Source: Salvator merianae (taxonomy: Eukaryota; Chordata; Lepidosauria; Squamata; Teiidae). Taken from it: a stretch of DNA of 64,000 bases. Every line of letters starts with the position of its first letter. Position 1 is the stretch's first letter. The DNA lies in NCBI GenBank assembly GCA_003586115.2, contig QVOM02000112.1, forward strand, positions 47,608,743 through 47,672,742, given 5' to 3'. This document shows, one piece after another, positions 1 to 11,100 of this stretch. The position numbers and the translations under genes were made by a program. Under the pieces are notes generated by a model. The model was not told where the DNA came from, did not search any database, and saw only the letters and a program-made list of their open reading frames with translations.

Positions 1-375
1 TTCCAGACCTGGTTATAATTTCCTGGTGTAATATTATTTAATTTTTTCATAATATAAACCCCTTATGTATCTCCTGCACTATAACTGTTTCCACTTCTTT
101 AAATCTTTCAATAGCCTACACCTTTTAAGTGTGGAACAAAGTTCATTTACATTAATTGCATTACTGTTAGATCATCTATTATTTATCCTAATCTCACTTT
201 TAAATTTATTCTTGTCTTCCATAAATTCTCCATACTATGATCTGCTCCCTTCCTCTGCCTTTCCAAACCTGAGCTCTTTGCCCTTATTAGGAGGAAAAAT
301 GAACAGTATCTTGTTCATCACCCTTTGAAAATGTTCATCACCCTAACCTTTCATCCTGGATTGTTCTATTACTAT
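1..375. other. AT-rich upstream DNA, no gene
   Basis: Pyrimidine-rich, AT-rich sequence with no exon-like segment. The short frames here have no recognisable similarity. It may be decayed LINE sequence, but this cannot be shown by reading alone. Confidence 0.4.
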
Positions 376-555
376 GGACCTGTCTGCACTTGGCCTTATT
401 CTAGATTATATCCTGGAATAGGGACCTGCTATCTGCATGCTAATGTAAACTATGGCAGGCCCCACCCAGGCCCTGCTGTAATCTGCACTAGCATGTGGAT
501 AGCAGGTCTCTATTCTTGGATATAGTCCAGAATAAAGACAAGTGCAGAAAGGGCC
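376..555. mobile_element. PIF/Harbinger-like MITE, 180 bp
   Basis: The ends form an imperfect inverted repeat: GGACCTGTCTGCACTTGG on the left against AAGTGCAGAAAGGGCC on the right. The element is flanked by the 3-bp direct repeat TAT (373-375 and 556-558). The interior is also partly palindromic (a left half with GGATTATATCC-type sequence and a mirrored right half). Related copies lie at 34190-34315 and 47654-47833. Assignment to PIF/Harbinger rests on the GGGCCTG-like ends and 3-bp duplication; there is no transposase. Confidence 0.65.
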
Positions 556-2230
556 TATGTTATTCACTTCTTTCCCTTCCTTTCCTCCTAATCTGTATAA
601 ATCCTTACTTATATATTCCCCTCTCTTAATTTTCTTCTCATATTACTCAAATTAATTTATTAAAATTTGCCTTTATGTAATATTTTCACTTACAAGATAT
701 TATCTTAATCTATCAAAATATGAGTTTTACCAATGTTATCAGTATATCCAAAAATCATTTAAAACATATACATATTCAGTCTTACTAATTGGATATTACT
801 ATAACAATATTTATAATCTTCCAGACATTCTAAATTCAGCCATTACATACTCTTGACCTAATACATTTAACTAATCTACTTTTAATCTATTATAACCTTT
901 ATGCATATTTCCTATCAATAATTCTCTGCTCATAATGTTCTTAATAGTATAAATCCCACTCAAAATCTTTTCTCATGTTGTTCTCTTAATTTATTAAACT
1001 TTTGATTGCATATACTTATATGAACATACATTCTATTATCTCGTATATTCAATATAACTCATTTCAAAATTAATATAAATATTCTTATTTCTTCCTTTAA
1101 AGCTTATCTTGATCCTTACCACTAAGTACTTACTATCATTTTTACCTATCCTTACCCAAATGCAACTTATTATATTACTGTTACTTTTTCATATTTCCTT
1201 TTTTACGCAGGCGCGCGTACCCCACCCCACCCCTAGACTATGCTTAGGTTCTAATTCACTGCCTGTCAATTGTTCTAGCTCTTAAAATGATTATATATTT
1301 TTCTAAGTCATTGCATTATATGACGGCTAGAGGGCAGTATTGCTTTCTAGAATTTCTCCAGGTCCAATCTGCTCCGGAAACCTTGCACTCTTAAATTTCA
1401 ACATTTTTAACAATTAGTAATGTCTGTGACTTTCTCATTAAGTTCCTCCATAACTTTATGCAAGACAGTTATAGCTTTTTCACTTTCCACCCCTGTGACA
1501 TATGCTTCTGAAGTAATTTTCTGTCTTGCCCATTTATCATATTTTTTACAATTCTAAATGGCTCAAGCAGGAGGTCGGTTTTTTGTTCTAATGATGGTGG
1601 TGATTCTTCCCCACCCCTTGCTTGGAGACCTCAGTTCCTTCCCATTGCCATTTCTGTCAGTTCTGGATTGCTTCTCTTAAGAGTCTGCAAAACTCTTCTT
1701 TTCTCCTTCTGGGATTCCCCCCTTCCTAGTAATCACTGGGTTTTACCTTTATCCTGTGTAGGGGATTTTCAATTTTTTAATTAAATCTTTAATTTAAAAT
1801 TGCCAATCCAGTAAGAGAAGGATTTAGCAAAGTTTAGTCTCTGCTGGAGTGCATGTGCAGTCTGGGCTGTGTGATTATGTCATTGAATAGTGTGGTGCAG
1901 CAATGGTTGGTCCCACTCCCAGACCTACAAAAAAAGCCTGGTGGGGAGAGTGGGCAACCAGGAGGAAGGTGAACCGAGGTAAGGGCACATTTTGCTGTAG
2001 GGCCAAGATTGCTAAGTGCTCCACCTAACAAACTTAGCCTTCATATAAGGGTAACGGTAGTAGTCATTCTGAACGCTTCATAAGGCATTCAAAACAGCAT
2101 TTTGCAGACTCCTAATTGTTGTAGTGGGTTTCCGCATTTCCCTGAAGCCTGGTTTTCCGTAAGTAGTAATTACTTCCATAACATGCTTTGGCATTGCACA
2201 GCAGTCGGCAGGACCCAACCCATAGTCCTG
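556..2230 (-). repeat. Decayed repeat DNA, possibly an antisense L1-like fragment
   Basis: A pyrimidine-rich plus strand. Read on the minus strand, 1330-1740 is purine-rich and resembles the 5' part of an L1 element (a broken lysine/glutamate-rich frame, as in ORF1). No intact frame remains. The stretch 1741-2230 shows nothing identifiable. This is a weak call made on composition. Confidence 0.25.
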
Positions 2231-2249
2231 TACGAGGAAGAAGAAGACG

Positions 2250-2575
2250 ACGACTTGGGCTAGTTGCTGCACCTGTGTGTTTGCTGTCTCTAGCCCACCC
2301 TCCTCCACAATTTAAGAAAAGTGGCTGCTCTTGATTGGGAGGAAGAAAAGACCTTTTCCTCAGCCCCACCCTCCTCCAAGGTATAAGGACTGTGGCTGCT
2401 CTTGGTTGGAAGAAGACTGAGGCTGGCTGTTCCACTTGTGTGTTTGCTTCCTCTGTCCCACCCTTCCCCAAGGTATAAGAAGTGTGCTGCTCTTGGCTGG
2501 GAGAAAGAAGACAACCTGGGCTGGCTGCTGCACCTGGGCATTTGTCTGCTCTGCCCTCCTGAAGGACAGAAGCTG
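2250..2575. repeat. Degenerate tandem repeat, about three units
   Basis: A block containing CCCACCCTCCTCCA, then a short AAG(A/G)TATAAG-like segment, then GGCTGCTCTTGGTTGG and a GAAGAAGA tract recurs about three times with drift (around 2296, 2368 and 2458). The repetition keeps the minus strand open for 174 codons at 2112-2636, but that frame is low in complexity and resembles no known protein, so I treat it as a by-product of the repeat. Confidence 0.55.
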
Positions 2576-2619
2576 TGCATAAGAAAACCAAGCAAAGGAG
2601 GCTAATCAGCAGCACTTCA

Positions 2620-3385
2620 GAGACAGTATTAGACACATGAAGGAAGAGAAATAAAAATGGTCAGAGCTTTCCTAGATGCAAGAAAAGGACAATTTGTACC
2701 TCCCAAGGGTTGTTTCTAGAAGCAGGAATGCGGATTGTCCCCATCACAAAATGAAAGCTATTCCTGCTGGACTGCAGCCTACTGCTTTGAATGTTATGTT
2801 TATTTTGTTGTCGTCATTTAGTGCATGTTATGTTCTATACTGTTATTTTGAATATTATTGATTGTATGATTTTTGTACTTTGATTATGACTTAGGTAATT
2901 TTTTTATTACTTTGAGCAATATTTTTCGGAAAGGTGGTATACAAATAAATTGAATGAATGACTGTACTCATTTTATGGATAATTCTAGCACTAAACATTT
3001 TGAGGTATATGCCTATCAGTGTGACAGTAAAAGCTGAGGAAGCTGTAATGCTGTAATGCTGTATATCAGATTGATGAAGAAGGCTGATTTAATGAAAAAT
3101 CTTTGTTTAAACAGAGTGTGTTTGCTGGAAGCAGTGGGGAAGGAAACAGCTAGGAAGTTTATTACTTCAAGACTCTGTTTTTGTTATTCTTGTAGGCACT
3201 TGACTGGCCATTACCAGAAAGTGGTTGTTGTACTAAATGGATCTTTGGCAGAATTATTTTATCTATTTATTTGCTATATATGTTCATGATTATTAATACC
3301 CTTATTTAGGCAAGTGGTTCTACTGTGTAATTCTCTGGACAATTGCACACAGATCATCATCACTGGCAGGATGCTATCTCACTAA
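2620..3385. other. No gene seen; one LINE-like 3' tail
   Basis: The segment around 2915-2960 (GGTGGTATACAAATAAATTGAATGAATGA) has the form of the 3' tail common to reptilian LINE/SINE copies. The rest shows nothing recognisable. Confidence 0.35.
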
Positions 3386-3393
3386 AGGTCTCT

Positions 3394-3815
3394 GTGGGCC
3401 TTTTTGCACTTCCCACCATGGAATGGAACAGTCCGCACGGTGCAGCTGCCAACTGCACTGCAAAGACTGGAACATCCCAGAAATGGGCTTCCAGCCATTC
3501 ACAGTGTGAATGCTGGCTGCCCCACCATGATAGCAGCAAGGGAAAAATCTAGCCATTGCCATGGCGACTACAGCCATGGCATGCAACTGCACAGCTGCAG
3601 TCGCGCTGCACAGTGTTCACACCAGGAAGTAGGTGTGAACGCTGCATACCAGAGCAATCCAGCTGCTCCTGGTACAGCTCCATTTTGTGTTCCACACTTT
3701 GTACTAATTGGGAGCAACTGCAGCTGCTTCCAATCACTCGGGCCTCTGTGAAATACAGATGAACTTCACTAGTGAGTGTGCAGAGGCTTACTAGTAAAAA
3801 GTCCACACAGGCTCT
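3394..3815. mobile_element. Probable degraded Harbinger-like MITE
   Basis: The left end reads GGGCCTTTTTGCACTTCCC, matching the ends of the well-delimited copies elsewhere in this window. A weak mirrored end (GTCCACACAGGCTC) lies near 3800. The CpG-depleted, GC-rich interior with scattered CAGCTGC motifs resembles the copies at 30034 and 32383. No clear duplication is left. The overlapping open frames on both strands are products of the repeat. Confidence 0.4.
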
Positions 3816-4574
3816 AAATCAATTCTAGACGCAGGACTGCTGTAATTTATATCATTCTCCCAGCAGGATTTTCCCAGTTAACCATGAATGCAGAAATTGC
3901 AAGCACCCACTTCACAGGCCCCTCTCAGAGATGCTGTTATAATCTGCGCCTCCAGTGTCGCTGCTAGAATCATCCAGAATTGCAAATATTCCCTACCAGA
4001 ACCACAGCCCCCATGACCTGTGAGAGAGATTGAAGGGAGCTGCAGCCTTCCCCTTCTCAAAGTAATTTTCCCGAAAGACAGGTTGGAGTCACATCAAATT
4101 CTGTTTCTGAAGGCTTCTGTTTCCATGCCTCTATGCATGGACATCAACGTTTGTCTACTCGCTCAGAAGTGAATACCACTATCTGCAAAAAAAGCGTGTT
4201 TTCTCTATTCTCCCTTCCTATGAGAATTCGAAAGATTCTCACATTTTAGGCACTCTTTTCAGATGCCTCAGTTCACCCCAAGGCTGCTGAAAAGCTTCCA
4301 CTCCCCCACCACTTCAGAAGTTTGCGTAACTGGATCCCGTGGGAAGCTCTTAGAATTTCATTGGACACTTGGGATGTGAATCTGATCAGAAGACTTCCGG
4401 TTCTTTACAGGAGGCTTCTGCTACAGGATCTCTCGGGGTGGTGGAAAGACCTCCATTGAATTGGTTAGCTTTCTTGTCACTCAACTGAGGTGTACCGCCT
4501 CCTGTCGCGCTGATTCTCGTGAAATTTCGCAAGTCCATCGCCTCCCAAATCAAAAGATTTGCAAGTTTTTTTTT
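3816..4574. other. Single-copy-looking DNA upstream of ATP6AP2
   Basis: No repeat or exon recognised. It may contain distal promoter sequence of ATP6AP2. The 101-codon minus frame at 4386-4691 reads into the promoter and has no recognisable similarity. Confidence 0.4.
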
Positions 4575-5110
4575 TCCCTCTAAAATTCTATCTCTATGGT
4601 TTCCAGTAAGGGCGACGAGCGTAAGCCTCAATGTCGGGAACGCTAATAGTGCTGTTGCTCCGCCTAAAATCCCATTGCTTCCGTGACCCACACCGAATTG
4701 TATTCGCCAAGAGGGAGCGATGTGGCGTTATTATTGGTCACGGAGCCCTGTCACTCAAAACATAGCCGCGTGATTCTCGGAGTTTGTTTTCTGAGAGGCG
4801 GTTGGAGCTGTCATTTGCTGCTGGGGGTGGGGCAAGCTGGGGAGGGTGAGGCGAGCCTTGACCTCCTTCCCCTTTTCCTTGCCTCCGTCCCGAGTGACTG
4901 GTGTGGGGCTGCTGCGCCTGCGAGTGTGGACGGGGAGCGATGGGGGCACGGAGGGCTGAGCTGCCCTTTTGGCTCGTGTCGGTGCTCGTTGTGGGTAAGG
5001 GCTGGACGCTGCTGCATCTGAGGGAAGGCGGGAGGCCGGGCGTTTCGCCGTTGGTTCCGCCAGCTGCTTGGGGTGATGAGGAGGGGAGGAAAGGAGCCCA
5101 AGCATGAGAG
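4575..5110 (+). promoter_or_regulatory. ATP6AP2: CpG-rich promoter region of ATP6AP2
   Basis: GC and CpG content rise sharply here relative to the AT-rich flanks and fall again after exon 1. An inverted CCAAT box (ATTGG, 4733-4737) lies about 205 bases before the start codon. There is no TATA box, as expected for a broadly expressed V-ATPase-associated gene. The transcription start is not determinable; the 5' UTR probably starts between about 4740 and 4900. Confidence 0.6.
4940..4994 (+). CDS. ATP6AP2: ATP6AP2 exon 1 (coding part)
   Basis: Encodes residues 1-18 and the first base of codon 19. The peptide has an arginine pair followed by a hydrophobic run ([11 protein letters not shown]), giving the signal peptide. 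The donor is GTGG/GTAAGG. Confidence 0.93.
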
Positions 5111-8100
5111 CCCTGGAGGTTTATGGAGGAGAAATTGTGCCCCCGAAGTCCAGGGACTTTGAGATCTCCTGCTGTCAGCCACTGAGGATCAGTGAGATCG
5201 GGGCCCTTCATTCCTTCCTTCCCTCCCTCCCTCCCTTCTTCCTTCCCTTTTCCCCTTCTTCGTAGCTTTTACTGTAATCCAAAGTGGTCAAGATGCCGTT
5301 AATGATTCTCTCCCCAACTTATGCCCCTTTGTTTCACCCTGACAGAATGATCCTTTTGGGTAGTTTAGAGAGGCAATGAAAGGGGTCGACATCAGACTGA
5401 AAACTGAATGGCCGAGTTGAGGATTTGATCTCTGGTCTCCCAGATCTCAGACCAGTGATCCAACTACTACAGCACACGGTACTATCGTTCCTGGAAGTGG
5501 AGCACTATAGAGAGTTGTTCTTTAGAATGGGTTACAGAAATTTGTATCCCTGCCCTGGCCTGATTTCTCCCCTGTCCAACAAACATTTGGCTTAGTCTAC
5601 GAAAGCTCATGCTACCAACTTCTTTCTCTCTGTTAGTCTCTAAGGTGCTGCTAGACCCCTTTACTTACTGATCCAAACTGATCTTGCATTTGGAGAAAGA
5701 TTAAGTACAATGTTTCAAGGGTGCTTTGCAAAATATGCAACTGCCCTAGTGTTGCAGTGGCCCTATTCTGTACTTATGTACTATATTTGTTTTCTGTCCC
5801 ATAATCTACTACTTCTGTATTCAGAATATTATAACATCATATAAAATATGCTAACAGATTCTTTAGTGTATTAGTGAAAATGTCAGACAGGAACCTTGGA
5901 GTCCTTGGCTTTAAACTTCTACTTTACTGTGGAAAATATGCTGAGTGACCTTGGGCCAGCCACAGCATCTCTGCCTAATCTGTCTCACAGGGTAGTATGA
6001 CACTAAAATGGAGGGGAGGAAAATAGTATTCATCGTCTTGGGAGGAAAGGTAGGATATAATTGCTTCAAATAAACTTATATGGGGAAGTTTAAAAGATGA
6101 TTTCAATTCATATATCTTGGTGTGAAGATATTTATTTTTATATTTATAGCCTCTTTTTCCTCAGAAGAACCTGAGGCGATGAGTTTTCCTCTACTCTCTT
6201 CTGTTTTATCTTCACACCAGCCCTGTCAAGTAAGCTAGACTGAGATGCAAGAATTGGCCCAACATCATCTAGTGAGATTTCAGGCCAAGTAGGGATTTGA
6301 ACCCTCATTTATATGTTATTTATTTTTAATAAAAATATATATATTTTTTTAAAGTAGGGATTTGAACTGTGGTCTCCTATTGCAGCAATCTAGCCACTTT
6401 ACCATGCTGGCTCTCGGATATATCTTAAGTATATGTCAAATATACATTAATGAAAAATATCTATGGAGGATTCAAATTCAGCTGCCTGTCTGTACTTGTC
6501 AGAGATTGAAATAAAATCATATATTATGCTCTCTCCCCCCTATAGGTGAAAGATCTGTTTAAGATTAAGAATCTTCTAAAGCCCTTTCCTTTTCTTTTTT
6601 CGAAGCTCATAGTCTGCCAGTTGATCTTGAGAATGCCCAGAAGCAATTGGGGGGCCACTGTGTGAAACAGAATGCTGGCCTACATGGGCCGTGACCTGAT
6701 CCAGCAAGGCTCCTCTTATGTTCTTATCTTAATTTTGAAATATCAGGAGATCAGTACACATAATGTTCAGTTTTGCTCTTTCATATCCAGTTGAGCATTG
6801 TACAATATTTATTGTTGCACTTTCATATGGAATTTTAAACTGCCTTTAGTTGTGTTTTCACATATTTATTACTGTTCTTAAACGTTTTAAGCATTGTAAT
6901 GTCCCCTGAGACTTTGCGATATAAGACAGGATAAAAATACAAGTCAATAAATAAATAAATATTGAAGTAAAGGAGGCTCTGGTCACATTTACCCCATATT
7001 GCACAAGTTTTGGTCTGACACGTTGTCAGTTTTGTGATAGGACATAGTAGCCCCTCCTTGAAAGTGGATCTGGGGTATCATGTACAAGTGAAGTTGACCC
7101 AATCAGATGTTTGCTTCATGGACTGTTTGGATAAACAAGGGAAACTGTATGAAATAATCTCTCATCCACATGCTTTTTGCTCCTGAAAGAAGGAAGTAGT
7201 GTGACACTGAGATAAATTGAATTAGGCTGGAATACAATTTTTGACAGCAGCAGTGGTTCACAGGGATAGCAGAATAAGCGAAGCTTTGGGTTAAGTCTTG
7301 CTCTGCTGTTCCTAAGCCATTTTTTTGTTTACTATAGTTTGAGAAGACTGAAGTGATACTTTTGGTTGTTCTAGTCCCTTGTTGTGTCCGTAGTCCCAAT
7401 CCAGGGTTGCTACTATTTGGCAACTCTTTTAATACGATACAACACAATCTACTTTCCCATTAACTAAATAGTTCTGTTTGTATTGAATGTGGCATTTCAG
7501 TTCACGTATGCTGCCGTGCCAGGTTTCGTCTAGGCTAATTTGTAGAAGTCCAGGTTTTGTTGTTTAGCACAAGATAAGAGATTGTTGACAATATATTGTG
7601 ATCTGATGTTAAAACAAAACATCCAAAGACATATTCCAAGGATCTTTGGTTAGTTCTTTCCTGTTCCATCGGCTTTAACCTGGTTACACTGCTTTCAGGT
7701 TCCCATAACTCTGAAGCCTGTGTACCGTAAATAGTTTCTTCTTTCTAGCTCCTGTTAGTAAAAATGAGTAGATGTTGGACAGACAAAAAGAGATTCATTT
7801 TCAGTTAAGCCTTACTCTTTATTGGCTTCCTGTCATGAGAGGGGAAACTACCAGTCCTATTGGTGGCCAAAAAAATAATAATAAGAAGAACCATGTTAAG
7901 GGAGTCATCTTAAGTCTGAATGCATAGTCAGCTGATAACTTCTAAGTCTGAATTCATAGTCAGCTGATACTTTTGCAGCTAACAAGTTCCATAGAGATAG
8001 CAGCTACTTTGATCTCTTGCTACTACAACTAACATCGCCCTGTGGATATTTACTCTTTTTGTTTAGTGAATATTCTGGTTCAGTTGTCTAAAGTACAGGT

Positions 8101-11100
8101 AAGAATGAGTACAGTAAATTGTATGGAATTAAATTATTTGATGGCTACACCACTTCCAATTCACCCTTTCCTGTCTTTTCTGTACAGTGTGTAATCTGGG
8201 AGAACTGTATTCCATTGGCTTTTGCCATTCCACCAGGTTTCAGTTATGCCAATGATATCAATTTTTTTTATCCATCATTAAGTATTCCACCTTCTCTATT
8301 CTGGCTTGGAGGCTTCTGGCATTAGCATATAGACATCTGTATGCACTCTTCTGGTGCAAGATCAGTCCTGTAAGACCATGTGAATTCTTAGATTGCCTCT
8401 TCCATCTTTCTGCTTGAATATTATTGACTAGCTCCCTGCTGTTCAGTACTGTTCAATGTGAACAAGTGTGGAGTGATGCACATTGGAGATAAAAATCTTA
8501 ACTATTCGTATACACTAATGAGATCAGTAATGATTATGACTGATTAGGAAAGAGTTCTTGGAGTAATGGTAGACGGTTCAATGAAAGGCTCAACACAGTG
8601 TGCATCTGCTGTAAAAAAGGCCAATAGCATGTTAGGGAGAGTAAAGAATGATACTGAAAACAGAGATGCTAATATTATAATGCTGTCCTACAAATCGATG
8701 GTGCAGGCACCAGTGGCGTAGCTACTTGTTCCGCCACCCGGGGCGGACCAAACGGCGGCAGCTGAGGAGGCCGCCCCGCCCCGCCCTGCAGGACGCCCCG
8801 CCCTGCAGCTGCCTTCTCCCGCTGCCGCCTGATGATGGCCGCGCGCGCGCACGCTAGCAGGCAGGTGAGCGAGCGGCGAGCGAGCGGCGGGCGGCACGGT
8901 GGGCGAGCGCGGCGAGCGAGCGGCGGGCGGGGCGAGCGCGGCGAGCGAGCGGCGGGCGGGGCGAGCGCGGCGAGCGAGCGGCGGGCGGGGCGAGCGCGGC
9001 GAGCGAGCGTACCGGTAAGCCAACTAAAGGCGAACCGGACGCAGGGCGGGCGGGAGGGCCCAAGTCAAAGGCGGCGGCCGCCGCCGCCCCCAACAAGGCG
9101 CCACCCAGTGCGCACCGCCACCCGCGCCCCCCCCTTGCTACGCCAGTGGCAGGCACATCCGGAGTACTGTGTGCAGTTTTAGTCACTACATTGCAAAAGA
9201 ATATAGCAGAGTTGGAGAAGGTTGAGAAACAGTGACTAAGATGATCAAGGGACTGGAGGAGCTTCCCCCTATGAGGAAAGGTTGCAATGTTCAGGGCTTT
9301 TTAGAAAGGAAAGGGAACAATAGATGTGTATAAAACTATGTAGAAACTGGTGCAGAAAACTGGTGCAGAAAAAAAAATGAATAGGTAGTTTTTCTTCCTT
9401 TGCCAAAATATTAGAACCAGGAGTCATCAAATGAAGCTGAACCTGGATGCATCAGGATAGGCAAAAGGAATGTATATAACACATAGTTCAATTTGGATGG
9501 TTTCAAAAGTGGTTTCAACCAGTTCATGGAAGTCAGGTGTTAATTCTGTTAACTCTGTTGGCAGCTAGTGGTGGTATGACTCTAAAGGCTAGCTGCTGGA
9601 AGACTATGAGCAGAGCAAGCTACGTTCTCTGGTCCTAGTGGTGGGCTTCCCTATGCAGCTGGTTGGCCACTACAGAGCAGACTCCTGGACTAGATAGACT
9701 ATAGGTCCAGTCTAGTGCCAGGCCTGTTATATTCTTAAGAGTTATCATTGTGTAAAAGCATAAAACATATTAGCTCCATAACTGAATACAAGATGCCTTA
9801 AGAAACAGTCCATAGATTGTCTACATTTCTGATTTCCTGAAGGAAACCTTTCTGAAATAGAAGGAAGAATAGTAGAATCGAAATACTATTTCTGGTTTTG
9901 TTTTTTATCTACTGCTCAATTTTATACTGAGCAATTGCAATTGCAAGTACAAGTGCAACTACCTGACCATCTTCACCCTACATCTAGGTCTAGTTTGGAA
10001 CGCTTTTGAGCCAAGCCATCACCGATCAATTGCAGTTATCTTACATTTTGATATAGAGCTGAAAAGTTACAGCAAACAGAGTTCCCAAAGTTTTAATAAG
10101 GTGATTTTTGGTTATCCCTGTCTTCACGGTCTTTGGTTTGGAGAAAGCAAGATTTCAAGATTTTCTTTTTTCAGCACACAGAAAATGTTAAATGACTCAT
10201 TCGTCCTACATTTAGCTGACCTAGTGGATGAATTGCATTTTCAGATACAATGTTTTGGGGATAAACTAGCATTACAGCATGGCCTGCATTTACTGTCAAT
10301 ACTTCCTGAGTTTGTGCAAAGCCTTGCAGGTAGTTTTGACCTACCTTCAAGGTTGGAAAGATCAGATTAAAGAAAAATAATCACAGCTCAAGAATTGCAC
10401 TGGTTATAGAGTTATACTGTTAATTACCTATTATGCTCCAGAAGCATGTGCTATAGAGAAGAGCAATCTGGAGGCCTTAGCCCAGACTTTTCTCATTGAC
10501 ACATAGAGCCTAACCTAGTGTCCAGCCTAAAATGATAACAACCTGTCCAACCAGACACAGCTTGCTCTGTCTGGTAGAGGCTGTCCATGGTCTTCAGCTT
10601 GCTTACCAGATATTCTTTCCAGTAGAAATGCTGGAAGAGATCTTCATGTATGAGTTCTGCCACTGGGCTCTGCTGTGCTTCTTCTAAAATTGTGGTCATA
10701 AAAGAGCATAAAAATAGATGCTTATGGCACAGTGCATCAGAAAGAACATGGTAGTGTGGACAATATCACTTAGATCATCTTCTATGTTCCTGTTTATGTT
10801 ACAAACAAACCAAGAACTTCTATAGATAAAGAATAAGTGTGCATGGATGCACTTATCTTCTGTTTGTAGGGTTGTTGCTTCTTTAATGTGAGGAGCATTT
10901 GTCAATTGTAGTTTGGCATTATTTAACTGCTTCATTTTGCACACGCGTCCAGCTAAAGGGGGTGGAATGTTTTTTAAAATGGTGACTTCCCTAATCTTGT
11001 CTTCATATTTCAGGTATTTCTGCCAATGAATTTAGCATTCTGAGATCTCCTGAATCAGTTGTTTTCCGTGAAGGAAGTTGGCCAATACCCGGAGAGCGAA

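Larger units (their letters stand above)
8440..9740 (+). mobile_element. CR1/L2-type LINE fragment, split by a hAT MITE
   Basis: The left part (8440-8702) decodes in broken frame to the conserved C-terminal reverse-transcriptase segment ([19 protein letters not shown], then AN-SMLG). The right part (9157-9740) continues it ([21 protein letters not shown], then L2 3' sequence). The element at 8711-9148 sits between them with an exact 8-bp duplication, so it inserted into this LINE. Confidence 0.7.

Noticed and set aside
2112..2636. 174-codon minus frame with apparent signal peptide
   Set aside because: The frame follows a degenerate tandem repeat and resembles no protein family.
4735..4745. 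Possible CLEAR (TFEB) element near GGTCACGG in the ATP6AP2 promoter
   Set aside because: Only half of the GTCACGTGAC palindrome is present.
4683..5211. Frames of up to 157 codons over the ATP6AP2 promoter
   Set aside because: CpG-island DNA; only the plus-strand frame from 4940 to 4994 is supported as coding, by its splice to exon 2.
8688..9186. Arg/Ala/Pro-rich frames of 110-116 codons on both strands
   Set aside because: They are stop-poor readings of a GC-rich hAT MITE with a 29-bp tandem array.
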